DNA of 53,676 bases from Mesostigma viride. Taxonomy: Eukaryota > Streptophyta > Mesostigmatophyceae > Mesostigmatales > Mesostigmataceae. Shown in pieces: positions 20,160-31,893 of this stretch (position 1 is its first letter; every line of letters starts with the position of its first letter). Position numbers and translations under genes: made by a program. The stretch is from the NCBI GenBank assembly GCA_009746045.1, contig RPFO01000721.1, forward strand, positions 1 to 53,676. Direction: 5' to 3'. A model generated the notes under the pieces. It was not told the origin of the DNA. It saw only the letters and a program-made list of their open reading frames with translations, and searched no databases.

Positions 20160-23100
20160 TACACCATGCACACAAGGGGCGGCTGCACACACACGTACAT
20201 CCACCGCGCACGCAAGGGGCGGCTGCACACACACGTACACACACCGCGCACGCAAGGGACGGCTGCACACAAACGTACATACACCGCGCACGCAAGGGGC
20301 GGCTGCACACACATGTACATACACCATGCACGCAAGGGGCGAGTGCACTCACATGTACATACACCATGCACGCAAGGGGCAACTGCACACACACGTACAT
20401 CCACCGCGCATGCAAGGGCCGGCTGCACACACACGTACACACACCATGCACAGAAGGGACGGCTGCACACAAACGTACATACACCGCGCACGCAAGGGGC
20501 AACTGCACACACACGTACACACACCATGCACGCTTGGGGCGACGGCACTCACATGTACATCCACCGCGCACGCAAGGGGCGGCTGCACACACACGTACAT
20601 CCACCATGCACGCAAGGAGCGACTGCACACACACGTACATCCACCGCGCACGCAAGGGCCGGCTGCACTCACATGTACATGCACCATGCACGCAAGGGGC
20701 GGCTGCACACACGTGTACATACACCATGCACGCAAGGGGCAAGTGCACGCACACTTACACACACACCGCGCACGCAAGGGGCAACTGCACACACACGTAC
20801 ATCCACCGCGCACGCAAGGGGCGGCTGCACACACACGTACACACACCATGCACGCTTGGGGCGACGGCACTCACATGTACATACACCGCGCACGCAAGGG
20901 GCGGCTGCACACACACGTACACACACCATGCACGCAAGGGCCGGCTGCACTCACATGTACATACACCGCGCATGCAAGGGGCGAGTGCACGCACACTTAC
21001 ACACACACCGCGCACGCAAGGGACGCCTGCACACACACGTACATCCACCATGCACGCAAGGGACGGCTGCACACACACGTACATCCACCGCGCACGCAAG
21101 GGGCAACTGCACACACACGTACACACACCATGCACGCTTGGGGCGACGGCACTCACATGTACATCCACCGCGCACGCAAGGGGCGGCTGCACACACACGT
21201 ACATCCACCATGCACGCAAGGAGCGGCTGCACTCACATGTACATACACCGCGCATGCAAGGGGCGGTTGCACACACACGTACACACACCATGCACGCAAG
21301 GGGCGGCTGCACACACACGTACATACACCGCGCACGCAAGGGGCGGCTGCACACACACGTACATCCACCGCGCACGCAAGGGGCAACTGCACACACACGT
21401 ACACACACCATGCACGGAAGGGGCGGCTGCACACACATGTACATACACCATGCACGCAAGGGGCGGCTGCACACACGTGTACATACACCATGCACGCAAG
21501 GGGCAAGTGCACGCACACTTACACACACACCGCGCACGCAAGGGGCAACTGCACACACACGTACATCCACCGCGCACGCAAGGGGCGGCTGCACACACAC
21601 GTACACACACCATGCACGCTTGGGGCGACGGCACTCACATGTACATACACCGCGCACGCAAGGGGCGGCTGCACACACACGTACACACACCATGCACGCA
21701 AGGGCCGGCTGCACTCACATGTACATACACCGCGCATGCAAGGGGCGAGTGCACGCACACTTACACACACACCGCGCACGCAAGGGACGCCTGCACACAC
21801 ACGTACATCCACCATGCACGCAAGGGCCGGCTGCACACACACGTACATCCACCGAGCACGCAAGGGGCAACTGCACACACACGTACATCCACCGCGCACG
21901 CAAGGGGCAAGTGCACACACACGTACATCCACCGCGCACGCAAGGGGCGAGTGCACACACACGTACATCCACCGCGCACGCAAGGGGCGGCTGCACACAC
22001 ACATACACACCATGCACGCAAGGGCCGGCATGCACACACACGTACATCCACCGCGCACGCAAGGGGCAACTGCACACACACGTACACACACCGCGCACGC
22101 AAGGGGCGAGTGCACACACACGTACATCCACCGCGCACGCAAGGAGCGACTGCACACACACGTACATCCACCGCGCATGCAAGGGCCGGCTGCACACACA
22201 CGTACATCCACCGCGCATGCAAGGGGCGGCTGCACACACACGTACACACACCATGCACGCAAGGGCCGGCTGCACTCACATGTACATACACCATGCACGC
22301 AAGGGGCCGGCTGAACTCACATGTACATACACCATGCACACAAGGGGCGGCTGCACACACACGTACATCCACCGCGCACGCAAGGGGCGGCTGCACACAC
22401 ACGTACACACACCGCGCACGCAAGGGACGGCTGCACACAAACGTACATACACCGCGCACGCAAGGGGCGGCTGCACACACATGTACATACACCATGCACG
22501 CAAGGGGCGAGTGCACTCACATATGTACATACACCATGCACGCAAGGGGCAACTGCACACACACGTACATCCACCGCGCATGCAAGGGCCGGCTGCACAC
22601 ACACGTACACACACCATGCACAGAAGGGACGGCTGCACACAAACGTACATACACCGCGCACGCAAGGGGCAACTGCACACACACGTACACACACCATGCA
22701 CGCTTGGGGCGACGGCACTCACATGTACATCCACCGCGCACGCAAGGGGCGGCTGCACACACACGTACATCCACCATGCACGCAAGGAGCGACTGCACAC
22801 ACACGTACATCCACCGCGCACGCAAGGGACGGCTGCACTCACATGTACATGCACCATGCACGCAAGGGGCGGCTGCACACACGTGTACATACACCATGCA
22901 CGCAAGGGGCAAGTGCACGCACACTTACACACACACCGCGCACGCAAGGGGCAACTGCACACACACGTACATCCACCGCGCACGCAAGGGGCGGCTGCAC
23001 ACACACGTACACACACCATGCACGCTTGGGGCGACGGCACTCACATGTACATACATCGCGCACGCAAGGGGCGGCTGCACACACACGTACACACACCATG

Positions 23101-23389
23101 CACGCAAGGGCCGGCTGCACTCACATGTACATACACCGCGCATGCAAGGGGCGAGTGCACGCACACTTACACACACACCGCGCACGCAAGGGACGGCTGC
23201 ACACACACGTACATCCACCATGCACGCAAGGGACGGCTGCACACACACGTACATCCACCGAGCACGCAAGGGGCAACTGCACACACACGTACACACACCA
23301 TGCACGCTTGGGGCGACGGCACTCACATGTACATCCACCGCGCACGCAAGGGGCGGCTGCACACACACGTACATCCACCATGCACGCAA
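20160..23389. repeat. 40-bp minisatellite, array 3
   Basis: It matches array 2 unit by unit (offset 11017) up to about 23301, including all rare variants and the empty-site junction at about 22328. Array 2 differs by a 3-bp and a 1-bp deletion (near 12053 and 12250) and by the mosaic patch. The last three bases, CAA, are the target duplication of the large element. Confidence 0.97.
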
Positions 23390-23418
23390 GGGTGGTTTTA
23401 CCGGATTAGGATACATTT
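23390..23418 (+). repeat. left 29-bp terminal inverted repeat, copy 1
   Basis: It matches the reverse complement of 32908-32936. TAGGATACATTT is repeated again about 20 bp further in, on the same strand. Confidence 0.92.
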
Positions 23419-23934
23419 TTTTGTCTAGGATACATTTGATGCACTGTGCAGTTTTCAGATGTGTTTGTGGGGGTTGATTGCGCCTAGCATGCATTTTATT
23501 GAAGCAATGAGTTTCCCAAGATATACATTATATAAACTAAGACAATTGACCCATTAACGCAATGAGACAACATATGCCAATTGAACGCTGCCCGCAACTT
23601 TATTCCAAGCTCATTATTATATGATTCCAAGACCATAACTCTTCCAAGACCGTACATCTTCAAGATATAGCACTACAGACACCCACGCGGCTTCCGCGGT
23701 CATCACGCTCCTCCTCCAAGACAACTCAACCTTACAGGACGTTGGGCCATCATACGTCCGGAATAATTGTGTCACTTATTACATAACCAAACTTTTTGAG
23801 GGATCGCCATGGTTGCATGGTTTCAACACATGCGCCCTGCACTCATGTGCATCAAAGGTGTTGCGTAGTGCCAACTCAGTGTCAAAGAAATGATTCAATA
23901 ATATTTCCCGTATGGCCATGAAGGCCCACATGAG
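23419..23934. other. subterminal region with long degenerate inverted repeat
   Basis: No ORF of note. Words such as CCACGCGGCTTC, TCACGCTC, TACAGG and GTTGGCACT/AGTGCCAAC recur in inverted order at the other end (about 32260-32600), so the termini extend as diverged inverted repeats well beyond 29 bp. Confidence 0.6.
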
Positions 23935-24189
23935 TTAAACATGGCCGAGAGTGATTGCATCATCCTTCTTGGCGACATCGGTCTTGACGACGTCGATGGG
24001 GAAGACGGCAGCACCTGCATGTGAACAAAAGAATCCATGAACTGTGGCATCCAAAGGCAACAACATATTAGCATCCCATTGAACACGAAGCCACGCTGAC
24101 CCGGCCATCCAGCCGCCCACGCAGCCACAGAGCCAGCCAGCCACGCAGTGACGCACCCACCCAGCCACACATCCACGCATCCACGCACC

Positions 24190-25765
24190 CGGCACCCACC
24201 CCCCCCCCAGCCAGCCACGCAGCCACGCAGCCACGCAGCCACGCAGCAGCGCAGCCACGCAGCCACACAGCCACGCACCCTCCTTTCCAGCCACGCAGCC
24301 ACGCAGCCACGCAGCCACGCAGCCACGCAGCCACGCAGCCACGCAGCCACGCAGCCACGCAGCCACGCAGCCACGCAGCCACGCAGCCACGCAGCAGCGC
24401 AGCTACGCAGCCACACAGCCACGCACCCTCCTTTCCAGCCAAGCAGCCACGCAGCCACGCAGCCACGCAGCCACGCAGCAGCGCAGCCACGCAGCCACAC
24501 AGCCACGCACCCTCCTTTCCAGCCACGCAGCCACGCAGCCACGCAGCCACGCAGCCACGCAGCCACGCAGCCACGCAGCCACGCAGCCACGCAGCCACGC
24601 AGCCACGCAGCCACGCAGCCACGCAGCAGCGCAGCTACGCAGCCACACAGCCACGCACCCTCCTTTCCAGCCAAGCAGCCACGCAGCCACGCAGCCACGC
24701 AGCCACGCAGCAGCGCAGCCACGCAGCCACACAGCCACGCACCCTCCTTTCCAGCCACGCAGCCACGCAGCCACGCAGCAGCGCAGCCACGCAGCCACAC
24801 AGCCACGCACCCTCCTTTCCAGCCAAGCAGCCACGCAGCCACGCAGCCACGCAGCCACGCAGCCACGCAGCAGCGCAGCCACGCAGCCACGCAGCCACAC
24901 AGCCACGCAGCCACGCAGCCACGCAGCAGCGCAGCCACGCAGCCACGCAGCCACGCAGCCACGCAGCAGCGCAGCCACGCAGCCACACAGCCACGCACCC
25001 TCCTTTCCAGCCAAGCAGCCACGCAGCCACGCAGCCACGCAGCCACGCAGCAGCGCAGCCACGCAGCCACACAGCCACGCACCCTCCTTTCCAGCCAAGC
25101 AGCCACGCAGCCACGCAGCAGCGCAGCCACGCAGCCACACAGCCACGCACCCTCCTTTCCAGCCAAGCAGCCACGCAGCCACGCAGCCACGCAGCAGCGC
25201 AGCCACGCAGCCACACAGCCACGCAGCCACGCAGCCACGCAGCAGCGCAGCCACGCAGCCACGCAGCAGCGCAGCCACGCAGCCACACAGCCACGCACCC
25301 TCCTTTCCAGCCACGCAGCCACGCAGCCACGCAGCCACGCAGCCACGCAGCCACGCAGCCACGCAGCAGCGCAGCCACGCAGCCACACAGCCACGCACCC
25401 TCCTTTCCAGCCAAGCAGCCACGCAGCCACGCAGCCACGCAGCAGCGCAGCCACGCAGCCACACAGCCACGCACCCTCCTTTCCAGCCACGCAGCCACGC
25501 AGCCACGCAGCCACGCAGCCACACAGCCACGCAGCCACGCAGCCACGCAGCCACGCAGCCACGCAGCCACGCAGCAGCGCAGCCACGCAGCCACGCAGCA
25601 GCGCAGCCACGCAGCCACACAGCCACGCACCCTCCTTTCCAGCCAAGCAGCCACGCAGCCACGCAGCAGCGCAGCCACGCAGCCACGCAGCCACGCAGCA
25701 GCGCAGCCACGCAGCCACACAGCCACGCACCCTCCTTTCCAGCCAAGCAGCCACGCAGTCACACA
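24190..25765 (-). repeat. 8-bp GTGGCTGC minisatellite with higher-order units, inside the apparent intron
   Basis: The basic unit is GTGGCTGC on the minus strand, interspersed with GCTGCTGC and TGTGGCTGC variants. A recurring block, TTGGCTGGAAAGGAGGGTGC, defines higher-order units of roughly 60-150 bp. Open frames such as AWLRGCVAAWLRGCVA are artefacts of a stop-free unit. It is about 760 bp longer than in copy 2. Confidence 0.95.
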
Positions 25766-25970
25766 GTCAAACCCCCCCTACACCCCCCCCCCCCACCCAC
25801 CCACCCCCCACCCACTCAACACTACACGAATGACTCACAAAGAACTGCTGCACCACCGATGATCCCTGCGGGAACTGCTCTGCTGCCGACGGTCCCTGCG
25901 AAAACTGCTGCAGTGCCGACAATGCCTGTGGAAACTGCGACATTGCCGACGCTGCCTGCGGGAACTGAAG

Positions 25971-25977
<7 letters not shown>

Positions 25978-26027
<50 letters not shown>

Positions 26028-26064
26028 AGTTGTTGCTGCAGTTGCTGCTGCAGTTGCTGCTGCA

Positions 26065-26103
<39 letters not shown>
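25978..26103 (-). repeat. CAG/CTG trinucleotide tract
   Basis: Runs of CAG on the minus strand are interrupted by CAACTG. The tract is four triplets shorter than in copy 2, consistent with triplet slippage after the copies separated. Confidence 0.93.
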
Positions 26104-26629
26104 GCTGGACCACTTGTTTCTGCACCTCTTGACGCAGCTGCAAACCAAGCTCTTCAACCTTCTTGCTTTGGTTCTCCATAGCTCGTTGCATCTCTCTCAT
26201 CGTCTGTTCCACGCCCACCAGTACGGGGGTCGGCGGCGGCAGCGGCTGGGTACGCTCTGGCTGGGTGCGCTCTGGCTGCCGTGCAGGACCTTGCCACATC
26301 GGCCGGCGCATTGGTGGTTTGCACCGGCCAAAAAATCTACTTTCATGGCACCAGATTTCTTTCCTAGCACCCATTTTCTACAATCGTCCCCGGCATAACA
26401 CAAATCAATCAATTCGTCCATGTCATCGCTTCGGCTATCAGCATCGGGCATAGTTCCCGTGGCTAGTGCCCATCATTCTTTCCACCTTGAGCGGGGCGAA
26501 GTCACGAATTCAAGCGCGAAGTGCATTTGAATCAAGCGGGAACTGGGTGACACTGCTTGAAGACGTGCAGCTCCAAGGCATGCAAATGATGCAATGTATG
26601 AAAGATACGATACGCAAAGTTCAGGTGTT

Positions 26630-27612
26630 CAGGTGAAGCCGTGAAGACGTGGTGAAGACAGGTGAAGACGCGGTGAAGACGTGAAGCCGTGAAGCCGTGA
26701 AGACGTGGTGAAGACAGGTGAAGACGCGGTGAAGACGTGAAGACGTGAAGACGTGAAGACGTGAAGACGTGAAGACACGATACGGCAAGTTCAGGTGAAG
26801 TTCAGGTGTTCAGGTGAAGCCGTGAAGACGTGAAGCCGTGAAGCCGTGAAGACGTGGTGAAGACAGGTGAAGACGCGGTGAAGACGTGAAGACGTGAAGA
26901 CGTGAAGACGTGAAGACGTGAAGACACGATACGGCAAGTTCAGGTGAAGTTCAGGTGTTCAGGTGAAGCCGTGAAGACGTGAAGCCGTGAAGCCGTGAAG
27001 ACGTGGTGAAGACAGGTGAAGACGCGGTGAAGACGTGAAGACGTGAAGACGTGAAGACGTGAAGACGTGAAGACACGATACGGCAAGTTCAGGTGAAGTT
27101 CAGGTGTTCAGGTGAAGCCGTGAAGACGTGAAGACGTGAAGCCGTGAAGACGTGGTGAAGACAGGTGAAGACGCGGTGAAGACGTGAAGACGTGAAGACG
27201 TGAAGACGTGAAGACACGATACGGCAAGTTCAGGTGAAGTTCAGGTGTTCAGGTGAAGCCGTGAAGACGTGAAGCCGTGAAGCCGTGAAGACGTGGTGAA
27301 GACAGGTGAAGACGCGGTGAAGACGTGAAGACGTGAAGACGTGAAGACGTGAAGACGTGAAGACACGATACGGCAAGTTCAGGTGAAGTTCAGGTGTTCA
27401 GGTGAAGCCGTGAAGACGTGAAGACGCGAAGACGTGAAGACGTGGTGAAGACAGGTGAAGACGCGGTGAAGACGTGAAGACGTGAAGACGTGCATGCAAG
27501 GTATCAAAGATACGATACGCCGCAAGTTCAGGTGAAGTCGTGAAGACGTGAAGACGTGAAGACGTGAAGACGTGAAGACGTGAAGACGTGAAGACGTGAA
27601 GACGTGAAGACC
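26630..27612 (+). repeat. GTGAAGACG 9-bp repeat with ~149-bp higher-order unit
   Basis: Runs of GTGAAGACG are grouped into higher-order units of 149 bp (one of 141). Each is marked by CACGATACGGCAAGTTCAGG, at about 26776, 26925, 27074, 27215 and 27364. Copy 2 has seven such marks. The bases from 26452 to 26629 hold nothing recognisable beyond the decayed edge. Confidence 0.95.
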
Positions 27613-27718
27613 AGGACTGTCACGTGAAGACTGGGACGTGAAGGCAAGTTGCAGCACTCGGCCGCTGCAGTCGCACGCAGGTAGAAACGAGTATTGCTGC
27701 TTGAATCTGTCAAGACCC

Positions 27719-28002
27719 CATCGAATGTAAAACAGGTTTTTCGTAAAGAAATCCGATTTGTGGGCGGGCTTTACATATTGCTTCTGTCCAAGCACTACCG
27801 GATGTAAAACAGTATACTTCTTGAAGAAATAAGTTGGGGCTTTGTTGGGCGTCACATTTGACCGGTGGGCGGAGTTTCCTGCTTCTGTGAAGGCGCCATC
27901 GAATGTAGATCAGTAGATTTTCTAAAGAAATCTGAGTTGTGGGCGGGGCCTTTATTGCTTGTGTCCATCCACCACCGGATGTAGAACAGTAGACTTATTG
28001 AA
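27719..28002 (+). repeat. two diverged copies of a ~178-bp repeat
   Basis: CATCGAATGTAAAACAG...GATTTGTGGGCGGGC...CACTACCGGATGTAAAACAG at 27719 is repeated with about 20 percent change from 27897. No coding signal. Confidence 0.7.
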
Positions 28003-28129
28003 GGTGAATCACGATACAACAGCTGTAGTTGACAACATCATGACCGGCACATCTTTCCCCCACCGCTGCTCAACCCGGTCCCCCCCAAACTCCTCCACAC
28101 TTGCCCACCTTTCCACCCTCCTCCACGGC

Positions 28130-29090
28130 CCGTTGTGTTTGCAGGCGTTGGCACAAAGGGAGGAGGCCGTGCGAGCCGGGAAACTCACGGTATGGTTTGA
28201 TTTCTAGTTTTGTATTAGGACCCTAGGGTAGCTATGTTATATAGGCATGTCTGACAGCATAGCTCACCATTTCATTACCATGGGATGCTGAGCATACCAT
28301 TTCCAGAGATATCAGTCACTCTTCGCAGTTGACAAGTCAGAGAAAGCAATCAAGTGCAGCGTTCACAACTCTTGCCGCTCGTAACCTTTTGTCTGCCCGG
28401 TTTGGCAGCTCCCTGTCTTTGCTTTCTCTCGTATTTCTTTCTTTTGTCTCTTTTCTACATCTTTCTTTGCTAATTCTTGAATATATGATGCTATTGTAGC
28501 ATCCTTCTAGCGCGGATCGCTCTTAATATCCTTCTCGCGCACGTTTCCTCGCTTTTTCTCATGTAAGAGCGTCTTCCCTGCCCATGCAGCGTGTACCTGG
28601 TGTGTGTGGCTCTGCCTTGCCAATCACAACTGACCGACATGCTGGTCAGGCACTGCAGGTCGTTGCCCTTGCGTGTGTGAACCTGCTGTTTTGGCTGTTC
28701 CCATGGCCGCTGCGTGTGTCCGTGAATGATACCATGGGAGGGAGACTTCTCCCATGGGTCCCCTTCGCTGACACTCGTGATGTAGGTTCGCGTCGACTTG
28801 TTTCTCTCACTGTGCCCATATTGGCCTCGCACGGCTTTGTCTCTCATTCCTTGTTTGCATGCGGCGGCGTGTAGACCATCATCTTAATCCGAGACCGCAA
28901 CAGCAAGGGCCAGGAGGTGAGTAATTGCTGAGGGCATGGCTCCTATCCCTTGATGAGTCTAGCGCCATGTACCACCCTCTATGCCTGCATATAGGTGACG
29001 CATTGAAAATGCAAGCATCTTACTAGAAGTAGCACGGGCCTCCGAGGTGAGATTTTGCGCAGGCCTCATGATCCCAATGGACCTGCGAAG
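28130..29090 (+). other. candidate 5' exons and introns upstream of the ~500-codon gene
   Basis: Two short stretches look like small exons. One is at about 28144-28186, after a TTGTGTTTGCAG acceptor and before GGTATG; it can read ALAQREEAVRAGKLT. The other, at about 28875-28916, follows GTGTAG, reads TIILIRDRNSKGQE and ends at GAG|GTGAGT. If real they would belong to the plus-strand gene that continues at 30104. Between them there are only short ORFs and a long pyrimidine-rich stretch (28380-28480). Supporting transcripts are needed; the frame across the joins was not established. Confidence 0.3.
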
Positions 29091-29094
29091 CGCA

Positions 29095-30090
29095 TGGCGC
29101 GCATGGGCGGCCGGCCGGCGCAGCTGGCATGCGGCGGGGCGGGGCTGTCGACGGGCGGCGGGGCAGGGCCGTCGGCGCGCGGGGGCCAGCGGCGCTGCCG
29201 GTGCGCGCGGGCGGCGGGCCGGCGCACCTGGCATGCGGCGGGGCAGGGCTGTCGACGGGCGGCGGGGCGGGGCAGTCGACGGGCGGCGGGGCAGGGCCAG
29301 CGGCGCTGCCGGCGCGCGTGGGCAGCGGGCCGGCGCAGCTGGCATGCGGCGGGGCGGGGCTGTCGACGGGCGGCGGGGCAGGGCTGTCGACGGGCGGCGG
29401 GGCAGGGCCGTCGGCGCGCGGGGGCCAGCGGCGCTGCCGGCGCGCGCGGGCGGCGGGCCGGCGCACCTGGCATGCGGTGGGTCGGGGCTGTCGACGGGCG
29501 GCGGGGCGGGGCAGTCGACGGGCGGCGGGGCAGGGCCGTCAGCGCGCGGGGGGCCAGCGGCGCTGCCGGCGCGCGTGGGCGGCGGGCCGGCGCAGCTGGC
29601 ATGCGGCGGGGCGGGGCAGTCGACGGGCGGCGGGGCGGGGCAGCCGGTGGGCGGCGGGGCGGCGCCGTCGGCGGGCGGCGAGGTGGCGCAGCCAGCGCGC
29701 AGCGAGGTGGCAGCGGCGGCGCAGCCTGCATGCGGCGGGGCAGGGCTGTCGACGGGCGGCGGGGCGGGGCAGTCGACGGGCGGCGGGGCAGGGCCGTCGG
29801 CGCGCGGGGGCCAGCGGCGCTGCCGGCGCGCATGGGCGGCGGGCCGGCGCAGCTGGCATGCGGCGGGGCGGGGCTGTCAACGGGCGGCGGGGCAGGGCCG
29901 TCGGCGCGCGGGGGGCCAACGGCGCTGCCGGCGCGCGTGGGCGGCGGGCCGGCGCAGCTGGCATGCGGCGGGGCGGGGCAGCCTGTCGACGGGCTACGGG
30001 GCGGGGCAGCCGGCGCGCGGCGGGCCGGCGGCGCAGCCGGCGGGCGGCGGAGCGGCGGAGCGGCGGAGCGGCACAGCCGGTGCCTGAAAA
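29095..30090 (+). repeat. GC-rich minisatellite (GGCGGGGC-type), units ~102-132 bp
   Basis: Repeats of CTGGCATGCGGCGGGGC, GTCGACGGGCGGC and GGCGCTGCCGGCGCGCG form about eight units of variable length. It is stop-free in all three plus frames, giving Gly/Ala/Arg-rich artefact ORFs. One of these is in frame with the start at 30104, so translation upstream of that ATG cannot be excluded. Confidence 0.93.
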
Positions 30091-30103
30091 ACGCGGTCGC
30101 TCA

Positions 30104-31634
30104 ATGAAGGTGCACCACGCCGTCTTCTTCCAGGTACAGGGCAACACAGAGACCTGGTTGTCCTACCGGACCACGGAGTCCCAAAAGACGCCGTGGCAGC
30201 CCGCGGGGACTCGACAGGAAGGCGCGCCACGGTGGGGGAAGGCGATGACACAGCCATACAGGTTTGATGCGGAGGGGCGGCCGCTGTTTGGCGTCCGACT
30301 TGTGGATCCAGACCGCATTCCGATGTTGCAGGACACCCCAGCCTTCGCACCATTGAACATGGAGTTTCTGGGGAAGGAGCTGGAGTCGATCAAAACAAGG
30401 GTCGAGAAGTTGCCCCATGGCATCTGGCAGTGGTACTTTCCGCCCGACACCATCAAGCCAAACAAGGCCTTTTTTCGCAAGTCAAGTCCCACATGCCCCT
30501 GAGGAGGTGCCTGAGGAGTGGCGCCCTTTGCCGTGGCCATCTCGCGCGGACATCTCCACCCTGCGTGAGCACGATGCAGCGCCTGAACCACCACCGACGC
30601 AAGAAGAGCACTTCATGGCGTTGGTCGACGCAGAGGCGGTGCGCGTCACCCCGCTGGTAGACCGAGTTCGTCATGATGGCCACACACAGCAGGAATGGGC
30701 GGCAGAAGACAGGGCCATGGCAGCCAAGGTCGCTTACTTGAAGCGCATGCAAGGCGTTGAGAAAGGCTCCGCTGTTCTATACTGGCACCCTTCAGCTGGT
30801 ATTCTCTGCAACTCGAAGCTCACGTGGACTCCAGTCCTCGTTGGCATCATCAAGGAGGTGGTTGCGAAGGAGGATGGCGGCCAACCTTCTATTGAGCTCT
30901 TTGTATACCGCGCTAAGCATTTGCATGACACGTGGCACCCGTGGAATACAGACATTGCGCAATGGCCCCATCCACCAACCACTGCGGCGCACACGGTGAT
31001 CATCACCGCCTCAGACCTCGTCTTGACACAAGTGGTGGGCAAGCGAGGTCAGCCGCCCCATGGAGTCTCCTTGGGTGCGAACAAAAAGCTCACCAAGGAG
31101 TGCCTAAAGGCGCTGAAGGAGGTGCCCTATGACGCGGAACACCCGGTCGTGAAGTGGCAAGATGCTGAATGCTCGAAGGGCATCGTCGGCATGGCGAAGG
31201 CATGCTGGGAAGGCGTAACGCTGCAGGTCAAGAGTGGCAGCCGCAACCTCGTAGGGCAAGTCGTGTGTCATTGGGCGTCGGAGCGTGTGACATCCGCGGA
31301 CGGTCGCACCGAAAGCCGGGACGGCAGGTACCATGGTCGTGTCGCTGTTGTCGACACGCAAAACGACATGGTAGCCATGTACTGGGGTGCCCGTTGGGAG
31401 GAGGACGCGGTTTCTTGCGTGCCTCTCCACGAGCTGGAGGCACAGATCTGCGGGTGCCCCGGTGTGGTCGTCCCTGCGTTGCAAGCGCCGGATATCACCC
31501 TGGCCGAGGCTCGATTGCGCGAGATGGTTCCACCCAGCGACGTTGTGGCGGAGAACAACAACGCAGGCGCCTCCCGGCGTCGGAAGCGAGCGCTCATCCT
31601 TGCCGATGACGATGACGACGACGACGACTGCTGA
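30104..31634 (+). CDS. unknown ~508-codon protein, possible Tudor-like segment, frameshift at a T6 run
   Basis: The frame from ATG 30104 (MKVHHAVFFQ) runs through SYRTTESQKTPWQPAGTRQE and LPHGIWQWYFPP to a TGA at 30500. The protein-like reading continues in the next frame (VPHAPEEVPEEWRPLPWPSR) to a stop at 31634. The switch falls at T6 (30470-30475); a run of five would fuse the two. Bases 31251-31440 read VGQVVCHW...YHGRVAVVDTQNDMVAMYWG...VPLHELE, a pattern like Tudor/Agenet chromatin-binding barrels. An earlier stretch has SAVLYWHPSAGILC and VLVGIIKEVV. The C-terminus is a basic RRRKRALIL patch and an Asp8 tail. No catalytic triad or zinc finger is visible. It may be an element-encoded DNA/chromatin-binding factor; the family is not recognised. 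Confidence 0.6.
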
Positions 31635-31639
31635 AGCGC

Positions 31640-31850
31640 AAGCAGCGTTGTTGTCATTGAGCTGCTCATGTGCTGCTGCTGCTGCTGTGCTGCCATGCTA
31701 TTGCTGCTGCATTGCTGCCGTGCTGCTGCTGTGCTATTGTGCTGATGTGTTGCTGCATTGCTGCCGTGCCGCTGATGTATTGCTGTCGTGCTGCTGTGTT
31801 GATGCACTGCTGCATTGCTGCCGTGCTGCTGAGCTAGTACTGCCTATTAG
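31640..31850 (+). repeat. CTG-rich imperfect triplet tract downstream of the gene
   Basis: TGCTGCTG words are mixed with CATTGCTGCCGTG and GCTATTGTG. It looks like a decayed triplet expansion in the 3' flank and resumes more weakly at 31912-32040. Confidence 0.8.
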
Positions 31851-31851
31851 T

Positions 31852-31893
31852 GAATTTCCTATCAATGGACTATAGTCCACTGATAGGAAATTC
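31852..31893. repeat. 42-bp palindrome (one mismatch per arm)
   Basis: GAATTTCCTATCAATGGACTA is followed directly by its reverse complement with one difference (G for A). The copy at 37224-37265 has the reciprocal mismatch. It can extrude as a cruciform. Role unknown. Confidence 0.9.

Larger units (their letters stand above)
23935..26451 (-). pseudogene. Gln-rich coiled-coil protein gene, two apparent exons, frames broken
   Basis: The minus strand reads an acidic start (MPDADSRSDDMDELIDLCYA) and a Pro-rich linker (PERTQPERTQPLPPPTPVLV). A coiled coil (VEQTMREMQRAMENQSKKVE) leads into a polyGln tract (25978-26103), then a repeated FPQ-type Gln-rich tail (SQFPQALSALQQFSQGPSAA). The acidic start, coiled coil and tail are in three different frames; the first switch coincides with a T6 run. 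A GTGAGT donor (25833-25838 on the complement) and an acceptor (TTTGTTCACATGCAG ending at 24015) bracket an 1824-bp apparent intron. A last exon with VFPIDVVKTDVAKKDDAITL would end at 23935. Function unknown. It is either a decayed gene or a real one with homopolymer errors or alternative splicing. Confidence 0.4.

Noticed and set aside
24148-25833. Long RGCVAAWL and SHAATQPR ORFs on both strands of the 8-bp minisatellite
   Set aside because: Stop-free simple repeat open in multiple frames; placed between plausible splice sites.
29047-30107. Gly/Ala/Arg-rich ORFs of about 350 codons over the GC-rich minisatellite
   Set aside because: All three plus frames are open and the sequence is low complexity. 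Only the part after 30104 looks like protein.
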